From contig SXSX01000078.1 of NCBI GenBank assembly GCA_005793295.1, positions 1-5,001 of the forward strand: a DNA stretch of 5,001 bases, in the 5' to 3' direction. The translations under genes and the position numbers were made by a program. This DNA is from Burkholderiales bacterium. GTDB taxonomy: Bacteria; Pseudomonadota; Gammaproteobacteria; Burkholderiales; Burkholderiaceae_C. This document shows positions 1 to 5,001 of this stretch, piece after piece. The notes below the pieces were generated by a model. The model was not told the DNA's origin. It saw nothing but the letters and a program-made list of their open reading frames with translations, and ran no database searches. Position 1 is the stretch's first letter; every line of letters starts with the position of its first letter.

Positions 1-145
1 GGCGGTTTAGGAAGTATCAGGACGTTTTTCTTGTCTACGTTCAGATCTCTCTACCGCCGTAAGCGCTTGAGAACCAAAAATAGCTAAAGTAAAAACGGAT
101 TGAAACCATGGGTGTCAATGTAGCACAGGTTTTGGGAGGGAAATA
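1..145. other. Non-coding region downstream of tldD
   Basis: No convincing gene is seen on either strand. The stretch is relatively A/T-rich and follows the tldD stop codon on the minus strand. I found no strong stem plus T-run that would serve as a terminator for tldD. On the minus strand a perfect TTGACA hexamer (118 to 113) is followed 19 bases later by TTTACT (93 to 88), a 4/6 match to a -10 box. This could be a weak promoter for a minus-strand gene beyond the left edge, but the spacing is long and the match poor. A 6-base inverted repeat GGCGGT/ACCGCC (1-6 and 53-58) is too far apart to be persuasive. Confidence 0.5.
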
Positions 146-1606
146 TCAAGCGGTTCCGCCGACTGTCAAGCCATCAATGCGCAAGGTAGGTTGCCCCACC
201 CCCACGGGCACGCTTTGGCCTTCTTTCCCACAAGTGCCCACACCACTGTCAAGCCGCATGTCATTGCCAATCATGCTCACCCGTTTTAAACATTCTGGCC
301 CGCTGCCAACAATCGTGGCACCTTTGACGGGGTAGAGAATTTTTCCGTTTTCTACCCAATACGCCTCACTGGCAGAAAAAACGAATTTGCCAGAGGTAAT
401 GTCCACCTGTCCGCCGCCAAAGTTGGTGGCATACAGGCCTTTTTTGATGCTTTTCACAATTTCTTGGGGGTCTTTATCGCCGCCCAACATATACGTGTTG
501 GTCATTCTCGGCATGGGAATGTGGGCGTAACTCTCACGCCGACCGTTCCCAGTCGGTGCGACGCCCATCAACCGCGCATTCATCGCGTCCTGGATGTAGC
601 CCTTCAAAATACCGTCTTCAATCAAGACATTGCGTCCGCTGGTATTGCCTTCGTCGTCGACGTTCAAAGAACCACGGCGTTGCGCAATCGTTCCGTCGTC
701 TAAGACCGTCACCCCTTTGGCTGCAACGCGCTCACCGATACGCCCACTGAATGCGCTGGAGCCCTTGCGGTTGAAGTCGCCCTCCAAACCGTGGCCAATG
801 GCTTCATGTAACAAGATACCGGGCCAACCTGGTCCCAAGACCACCGTCATTTCGCCTGCTGGCGCGGGTCGGGCTTCCAAATTGGTTAAGGCCGCATGCA
901 CGGCTTCATTGACGTACTGGGTAATTTGCGCATCGTCAAAATACGCCAGGCCAAAACGCCCACCCCCACCGGCTGACCCCACTTCGCGGCGGCCTTTTTG
1001 CTCAGCAATGACCGTCACTGAGAGTCGAACCAAAGGACGCACATCCGCTGCGAGTGTGCCGTCGGCCCGCGCCACCAGCACCACGTCGTACTCCATCGCC
1101 AAACCGGCCATCACTTGGGATACACGTGGGTCTTTGGCACGCGCCAACGTTTCAACTTTCCCCAACAAAGCCACTTTGGTCGCACTATCGAGTGTGGAAA
1201 TTGGATCGGTGCCGGAGTACAGGCTTCGGCTTTGGGCTACTTTGGGCTTAGCCACTTGAACCCGGCCTTTTTGCGATGCGCTACCGATAGTTCGAACCGT
1301 TCGAGCCGCATCTAACAAAGCGGCTTCAGAAATATCATCCGAGTAAGCAAAGGCTGTCTTTTCACCACTCACCGCGCGCACGCCCACGCCTTGGTCAATG
1401 CTAAACGAGCCCGTTTTAACGATTCCCTCCTCCAAACTCCAGCCTTCAGAGCGGGTGTATTGGAAATACAAATCGGCCTCATCAACATGGTGGGCTTTAA
1501 TTTCACCCAGCGCACGGGTCAGATGGGATTCATCTAAGCCAAAAGGGGTCAGTAAAAGGGACTTGGCTGTCGCCAAGCGTTCGATGGTGGGTTCGCGAGA
1601 GATCAT
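146..1606 (-). CDS. tldD: Metalloprotease TldD
   Basis: TldD is the zinc-metalloprotease half of the TldD/TldE (PmbA) complex. In E. coli the complex degrades unfolded peptides in the cytoplasm, including the CcdA antitoxin, and matures the peptide antibiotic microcin B17. The 486-residue product matches the length of E. coli TldD (481) and resembles it end to end. Visible signatures are the N-terminal IDQGVGVRAVSGEKTAFAY block (about 70-88), a glycine-rich SAGGGGRFG turn (211-219), and the zinc motif HEAIGH (H267, E268, H272) followed by GLEGDFNR. The C-terminal GTCGKEGQSVPVGVGQPTL block contains C459, the expected third metal ligand. The protein ends in TVGGTA like the E. coli one. The start is fixed: an in-frame TAA lies four codons upstream of the ATG and no other start fits. 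The ribosome-binding site is poor (AAGG, 14 bases upstream), so translation may depend on readthrough from rodA, 33 bp upstream on the same strand. No catalytic residue is missing. The TldE partner is not in the window. Confidence 0.97.
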   Translation of the reverse strand: MISREPTIERLATAKSLLLTPFGLDESHLTRALGEIKAHHVDEADLYFQYTRSEGWSLEEGIVKTGSFSIDQGVGVRAVSGEKTAFAYSDDISEAALLDAARTVRTIGSASQKGRVQVAKPKVAQSRSLYSGTDPISTLDSATKVALLGKVETLARAKDPRVSQVMAGLAMEYDVVLVARADGTLAADVRPLVRLSVTVIAEQKGRREVGSAGGGGRFGLAYFDDAQITQYVNEAVHAALTNLEARPAPAGEMTVVLGPGWPGILLHEAIGHGLEGDFNRKGSSAFSGRIGERVAAKGVTVLDDGTIAQRRGSLNVDDEGNTSGRNVLIEDGILKGYIQDAMNARLMGVAPTGNGRRESYAHIPMPRMTNTYMLGGDKDPQEIVKSIKKGLYATNFGGGQVDITSGKFVFSASEAYWVENGKILYPVKGATIVGSGPECLKRVSMIGNDMRLDSGVGTCGKEGQSVPVGVGQPTLRIDGLTVGGTA

Positions 1607-1639
1607 GGCGTTATTTTAGGCCTTGAGCCGATTCAGGGA

Positions 1640-2794
1640 TTAGCTCTGAACCAATCGCCTCGCACTGGAAATGGACATCAGCATGCCCAAAGCCAACCCA
1701 AGTACCACCATGGATGTGCCGCCATAACTGATAAACGGTAATGGCACGCCCACCACGGGCAAGATGCCACTGACCATGCCCATATTCACGAAGGCATAGG
1801 TGAAAAAAATCATCGTGATACTGCCACTGAGCAAACGCGTAAACAAGGTCGGGGCCTCCATCGCAATCGCTAAACCTCGAAGTATCAAAGCCACAAATGC
1901 ACCGATAAGCATGAGATTGCCCAAGAAACCAAATTCTTCGGAGAAGGCGGCAAAAATGAAGTCGGTGGTTCGCTCCGGAATGAATTCAAGATGGGTTTGG
2001 GTTCCCTGCATAAAGCCCATTCCAAAAAATCCGCCCGAACCAATGCCAATCATTCCCTGAATGATGTGAAAGCCTTTACCCAAAGGATCACGGGTCGGGT
2101 CTAACAGGGTGCAAATGCGTTGTTGTTGGTAATCGTGCAACAACGGCCAACGCATTCCGTCGGCGCACAAGGTTGTCTCAAACCCCACGATCAGTGCAAT
2201 ACCCACAACCCCTAATAACAAAGGCGGAACAATCAATTTCCAGCTGACCCCGGCAAAGAAAATAATAGACAAACCTGCCGCCATGACCAGCAAGGCTGTT
2301 CCCAAATCGGGCTGGCGCATGATTAAGCCCACAGGCAGGGCGAGCAAAACAAAAGCGACGGCGAAATCAACCACCCGCAACTGCCCCTCGCGTTTTTGGA
2401 ACCACCATGCCAACATCAGCGGGACCGCCAATTTGAGAATTTCGCTGGGTTGTATCACGATGCCCACATTCAGCCAGCGCCTCGCGCCTTTTTTGGTGAC
2501 TCCAAAGATAGCGACGGCTATCAACAGCCCCACCCCAAAAACGTACAAGGGTACCGCAATCGTTGCCAATCGCTGCGGAGGAATTTGGGCCACCACAAAC
2601 ATCACGAAAGCGGCAATGAGCATATTGCGGCTATGGTCTGCAAATCGGGTGCCGTGGTCGTAGCCAGAGGAGTACATCACCAGCAAACCGGCGCAGGCCA
2701 AAAGAAAAACCGCAAAAGCCAAAGGACCATCAAAGCCGACCAACCAAGGGGCGATGCGATTGCGAAGTGAAACTTTTCCAAATTGGGTTGCCAT
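1640..2794 (-). CDS. rodA: Peptidoglycan glycosyltransferase RodA (SEDS family)
   Basis: RodA (also MrdB) is the inner-membrane SEDS glycosyltransferase that polymerises lipid II into glycan strands during lateral wall growth. It works with the transpeptidase PBP2 (MrdA) and the MreBCD elongasome. The 384-residue product has about ten hydrophobic segments (roughly 23-42, 57-71, 76-99, 118-132, 143-158, 165-182, 186-204, 286-310, 322-345, 352-376). SEDS signatures are GARRWLNVG and QPSEILKLAVPLM (103-127), the HDYQQQR and LDPTRDPLGKGFHIIQ blocks (220-246), GTQTHLEFIPERTTDFIFA (264-282) with the catalytic-type Asp at D278, and the NMGMVSGILPVVGVPLP FISYGG block (337-359). I chose the ATG at 2794 because the protein then starts about 20 residues before the first membrane segment, as in related RodA proteins. 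Longer in-frame starts exist (2830 and 2920); the 2920 start runs into the divergent ribonuclease gene. The ribosome-binding site is weak at all of them. tldD follows 33 bp downstream. Unusually for the pathway, mrdA is not directly upstream. Confidence 0.96.
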   Translation of the reverse strand: MATQFGKVSLRNRIAPWLVGFDGPLAFAVFLLACAGLLVMYSSGYDHGTRFADHSRNMLIAAFVMFVVAQIPPQRLATIAVPLYVFGVGLLIAVAIFGVTKKGARRWLNVGIVIQPSEILKLAVPLMLAWWFQKREGQLRVVDFAVAFVLLALPVGLIMRQPDLGTALLVMAAGLSIIFFAGVSWKLIVPPLLLGVVGIALIVGFETTLCADGMRWPLLHDYQQQRICTLLDPTRDPLGKGFHIIQGMIGIGSGGFFGMGFMQGTQTHLEFIPERTTDFIFAAFSEEFGFLGNLMLIGAFVALILRGLAIAMEAPTLFTRLLSGSITMIFFTYAFVNMGMVSGILPVVGVPLPFISYGGTSMVVLGLALGMLMSISSARRLVQS

Positions 2795-2845
2795 GCTGCG
2801 ATTATCTCGCGGTCGCTGGGTCCGCGCCATGGGACAATCGCGCCT
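2795..2845. promoter_or_regulatory. Divergent intergenic region between rodA and the RNB ribonuclease
   Basis: This 51 bp gap separates two start codons that face away from each other, so it should hold or overlap the promoters of both units. On the minus strand GATAAT (2806 to 2801) matches the -10 consensus at 5/6 positions and ends six bases before the rodA ATG. No good -35 lies 16-18 bases upstream of it. On the plus strand GATTAT (2800-2805) is a 4/6 match with only weak -35 candidates. A 5 bp inverted repeat CGCGG-N9-CCGCG (2808-2812 and 2822-2826) and a direct repeat CGCGCC (2823-2828 and 2839-2844) also lie here. They could be regulator sites or chance. That a promoter region lies here is inferred from gene layout; the individual boxes are uncertain. 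Confidence 0.4.
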
Positions 2846-4894
2846 ATGTTTGTATTGTTTGATGAAGCCGGAAAATTCATGGCCGGTCGGGTGCTGTCTG
2901 AAAGCGATGCCTCTGTGCAAGTAGAGCTCGACAGCGGCAAGCGCCTAAAGGTGAAAGCAGCCCACGTGCTGCTGCGCTTTGAGAAACCTGCGCCTTCCCA
3001 ATTTGTAGCTGCGGCGCTGGCCTTAAGTGAGACCATTGAACTGGAAATGGCCTGGGAGTTCTCTCCAGAAGAGGATTTTGGATTTTCTGAACTGGCTAGG
3101 GACTACTTTTCTGAGCAAGCAACCCTAGAACAGCAAGCCGCCATGCTGTTTCGACTTTTTGAAGCACCTCATTATTTTCGTCGCGCCGGCAAAGGTCGCT
3201 TTCGAAAAGCCAGTGCCGAGATCATTGCCCAAGCCCTCGTGGCTCTGGAAAAGAAAAAACAAGTGGCAGCCCAAATTACCCAGTGGGCCCAATCTCTGGG
3301 ATCGCGAGTTTGTCCTGAGCCAGTCACCGAGCAGTTGTACAAAATATTATTCAAGCCGGACAAAAACTCTGCCGAATACAAAGCCGTCGTAGAAGCATCA
3401 CGTGCCACCCAAACCGGACCGCTGGAACTTTTACAGCGCTGTGGCGCCATCCGTTCGCCCTACCAGTTCCATTGGAAACGCTTCTTACTTGAAAACTTTC
3501 CCAAAGGCGTTGAGTTTGGCAAAGTGACTGCGCCTGCCGTAGCAGATCCATTGCCGTTGTCCTCGGTACAGGCCTTTTCTATTGACGATTCGGCCACCAC
3601 AGAAATAGATGACGCCCTGTCCGTACAAGGGCTAGGTACTGGCACGGTCAAGGTAGGTGTGCATATTGCAGCGCCTGGGTTGGCCGTTTTACCAGGCAGT
3701 GATATTGACAAATTAGGGCGCGATCGGCTTTCCACCGTTTACATGCCGGGTTACAAAATCACTATGCTGCCGGATGCAGTGGTTCAGAACTACACCCTCC
3801 AAGAAGGCCGCAACTGTCCTGCGGTGTCTTTGTATGTCACGATGGACGAAGCCACGCTCACTATTCAATCGAGCGAAACCCGTTTAGAGCTTGTCCCGAT
3901 TGCACACAACCTGCGACACGATCAACTTGACAGTGTGGTTACGCCCGAGTGGCTTGCGCATTCAAACCCTGATCCTGAAAATACGCCCCCCGCTTTGGTT
4001 GGTTTGCACCCTGACTTGGCTTTCTTGTACCGGCTTGCCAAAGATCTCAAGGCCAAGCGCGAAATCGTTCGCGGCAAACCTGAAACCTTTAATCGCCCAG
4101 ACTACAACTTCAAACTCATTGGCAACGCAGGCGCACAACCCCAAGGCGATGAAGAGGTTGTTATAACGACCCGCCAGCGCGGCGCCCCATTGGATTTGAT
4201 CGTGGCAGAAGCAATGATTTTGGCCAATAGCAGCTGGGGCCAATGGATGGCTGAGCTGGGTGTTCCCGGGATTTACCGCAGCCAAGCCTCCTTGGCGCCA
4301 GGCGTCAAAGTGCGCATGGGGACCAAAGCCCTACCTCACGCGGGCATTGGCGTTCCAAGTTACGCATGGAGCACTTCGCCCTTGCGACGCTATACCGACT
4401 TGGTCAATCAATGGCAAATCATTGCGTGTGTGCGACATGGAAAAACTGCGGCACTTGCGGCCTATTTCAAACCCAAGGACGCTGATCTTTTCTCTATCAT
4501 TTCTAGCTTTGACGCGGCTTATAGCGCCTACAACGGATTCCAAGGTGCCATGGAGCGCTTTTGGACTTTGCAATACCTGAATCAACATCACACGACAGAA
4601 CTGGTTTGTGGCGTATTCAAAGAAAACATGGTGCGTGCGGAAGAATTGCCTTTGGTTCTCCCTGTGATGGGCGCGCAAGGCTTAGCCCGCGGAGCGCGGG
4701 TTCGGGTAAAACTTGGAGAAATGGACCTGGTGTCATTAGATATCCATGGCAGCGTAATAGAGCGCCTTGACACACCGATGGACGGCGATTCGGAACCCTC
4801 CCAAGCCAGCGAGGAGCAGCAAGATGAAGACGAGATCACCGGGCCCATTGCCATTGCGGTGGACGTCAATGAAGCGCCTGCCATAGCGGAGTAA
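2846..4894 (+). CDS. RNB-domain ribonuclease (RNase II/R superfamily)
   Basis: This is a predicted cytoplasmic 3'-to-5' exoribonuclease of the RNase II/R superfamily, acting on single-stranded RNA with divalent metal. In the 682-residue product, residues 1-48 form a small beta-rich N-terminal domain, about 65-225 look helical (probably winged-helix-like), and about 240-575 are the RNB catalytic domain. The catalytic block is FSIDDSATTEIDDALSV (244-260), with acidic residues D247, E253, D255 and D256. STVYMPGYKITMLP (296-309) and SYAWSTSPLRRYTDLVNQW (505-523) are the other RNB signatures, the latter with the R514-R515 pair. Residues 585-641 look like a reduced S1/OB domain. A Glu/Asp-rich linker (about 642-663) and a short hydrophobic tail follow. 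The second acidic catalytic position is Glu rather than Asp, and the usual IAD motif reads IAA (274-276). I chose the ATG at 2846 because homologues I recall begin with a similar LFDEAGKF segment; the in-frame ATG at 2783 would overlap rodA. Its ribosome-binding site is weak. It resembles genes annotated as RNB-domain ribonuclease in Burkholderiales, not classical rnb or rnr, so no symbol is given. Confidence 0.93.
   Translation: MFVLFDEAGKFMAGRVLSESDASVQVELDSGKRLKVKAAHVLLRFEKPAPSQFVAAALALSETIELEMAWEFSPEEDFGFSELARDYFSEQATLEQQAAMLFRLFEAPHYFRRAGKGRFRKASAEIIAQALVALEKKKQVAAQITQWAQSLGSRVCPEPVTEQLYKILFKPDKNSAEYKAVVEASRATQTGPLELLQRCGAIRSPYQFHWKRFLLENFPKGVEFGKVTAPAVADPLPLSSVQAFSIDDSATTEIDDALSVQGLGTGTVKVGVHIAAPGLAVLPGSDIDKLGRDRLSTVYMPGYKITMLPDAVVQNYTLQEGRNCPAVSLYVTMDEATLTIQSSETRLELVPIAHNLRHDQLDSVVTPEWLAHSNPDPENTPPALVGLHPDLAFLYRLAKDLKAKREIVRGKPETFNRPDYNFKLIGNAGAQPQGDEEVVITTRQRGAPLDLIVAEAMILANSSWGQWMAELGVPGIYRSQASLAPGVKVRMGTKALPHAGIGVPSYAWSTSPLRRYTDLVNQWQIIACVRHGKTAALAAYFKPKDADLFSIISSFDAAYSAYNGFQGAMERFWTLQYLNQHHTTELVCGVFKENMVRAEELPLVLPVMGAQGLARGARVRVKLGEMDLVSLDIHGSVIERLDTPMDGDSEPSQASEEQQDEDEITGPIAIAVDVNEAPAIAE
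4888..4891 (+). promoter_or_regulatory. Shine-Dalgarno site for the TonB-like gene
   Basis: GGAG lies six bases before the ATG at 4898 and inside the last codons of the ribonuclease gene. It is the clearest ribosome-binding site in the window and decides the TonB-like start against the later in-frame ATG at 4943, which has none. Its position within the upstream gene suggests translational coupling. Confidence 0.75.
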
Positions 4895-4897
4895 AGC

Positions 4898-5001
4898 ATG
4901 GGCGGCATCCGCGATTGGCCATTCTTTCAGCGCATACCCACCATGGGAACTTTGCAATGGGCTTTGCTATTTTCCATCGCGCTGCATCTGGCTTTACTCA
5001 C
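4898..5001 (+). CDS. tonB: TonB-like energy transducer, N-terminal fragment (cut by window edge)
   Basis: Only the first 34 codons are present; the frame is open to the window edge. The fragment has a short N-terminal stretch (about 1-18) and then a hydrophobic segment, TLQWALLFSIALHLALL (18-34), which would be the single membrane anchor. Within it S26 and H30 form the SxxxH pattern that in E. coli TonB (Ser16, His20) is central to coupling with ExbB/ExbD. TonB proteins carry proton-motive energy from the inner membrane to outer-membrane receptors for iron complexes and other nutrients. The ATG lies 3 bp after the ribonuclease stop codon with a good GGAG site, so the two genes are almost certainly co-transcribed. 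From memory, a TonB gene often follows this ribonuclease in Comamonadaceae, with aroE next. The proline-rich periplasmic linker and C-terminal TonB domain that would settle the call lie outside the window. It could instead be another single-pass membrane protein. Confidence 0.75.
   Translation, partial: MGGIRDWPFFQRIPTMGTLQWALLFSIALHLALL

Noticed and set aside
67..95. Plus-strand promoter-like pair TTGAGA-N17-TAAAAA
   Set aside because: It scores fairly well but would fire into the 3' end of tldD in antisense, with no gene to serve. In an A-rich stretch such a match is expected by chance.
108..335. A 75-codon plus-strand open frame at the left edge
   Set aside because: More than three quarters of it is antisense to the conserved C-terminus of TldD. 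There is no domain and no convincing ribosome-binding site at its expected position.
630..1259. A 209-codon plus-strand open frame opposite tldD
   Set aside because: It is antisense to a clearly conserved gene, its translation shows no recognisable domain, and it is rich in Pro, Ser, Thr, Ala and Arg, as expected for a shadow frame.
2283..2663. Overlapping plus-strand open frames of about 125 codons opposite rodA
   Set aside because: They lie wholly inside the conserved rodA gene, have no domain signature, and are best explained as shadow frames.
2783..2845. Upstream in-frame ATG adding 21 residues to the ribonuclease
   Set aside because: It would overlap the rodA start, and the added residues do not resemble the N-terminus of related proteins. 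The ATG at 2846 starts directly at the expected first domain.
2795..2920. Longer rodA starts adding 12 or 42 residues
   Set aside because: The extensions are polar and basic, have weak ribosome-binding sites, and are unlike the N-termini of related RodA proteins. The 12-residue version (start at 2830) cannot be fully excluded.
1..5001. CRISPR arrays, tRNA or rRNA genes, insertion sequences, attachment sites, frameshifted genes
   Set aside because: I saw no repeat-spacer pattern, tRNA-like fold, transposase fragment or long terminal repeats. All complete genes have the expected family length without internal stops.

Overview
The window looks like ordinary, gene-dense chromosome from a betaproteobacterium of the order Burkholderiales, most like Comamonadaceae. 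This is inferred from how closely the RodA and RNB-ribonuclease sequences resemble what I remember of those groups, and from the ribonuclease-to-TonB gene order. No database search was possible. Base composition appears moderate (roughly half G+C by eye), and no mobile-element, phage or plasmid signature is visible.

Layout. Positions 1-145 are non-coding, downstream of tldD. On the minus strand, reading right to left, rodA (2794 to 1640) is followed after 33 bp by tldD (1606 to 146). They form a likely two-gene transcription unit joining the SEDS peptidoglycan polymerase of cell elongation to one half of the TldD/TldE metalloprotease. A 51 bp gap (2795-2845) separates rodA from a divergent plus-strand unit. 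That unit starts with a 682-residue RNB-domain (RNase II/R superfamily) ribonuclease (2846-4894). After only 3 bp comes the start of a TonB-like energy transducer (4898 onward), cut by the window edge.

Function. RodA polymerises lipid II into glycan strands with a class B PBP (PBP2/MrdA), which is not encoded next to it here. TldD processes or degrades peptides with TldE/PmbA, which is not in the window. The ribonuclease is a divergent member of its superfamily and probably degrades single-stranded RNA 3' to 5'. The TonB fragment has the SxxxH transmembrane signature of transducers that work with ExbB/ExbD. Beyond operon structure I see no pathway linking the four.

I found no convincing new biological system. 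The points most worth checking are two departures from the RNB consensus at or near the active site, the ribonuclease's acidic linker with a structured-looking terminal peptide, a cysteine pair in the catalytic-side loop of RodA, and the very compact divergent promoter region.
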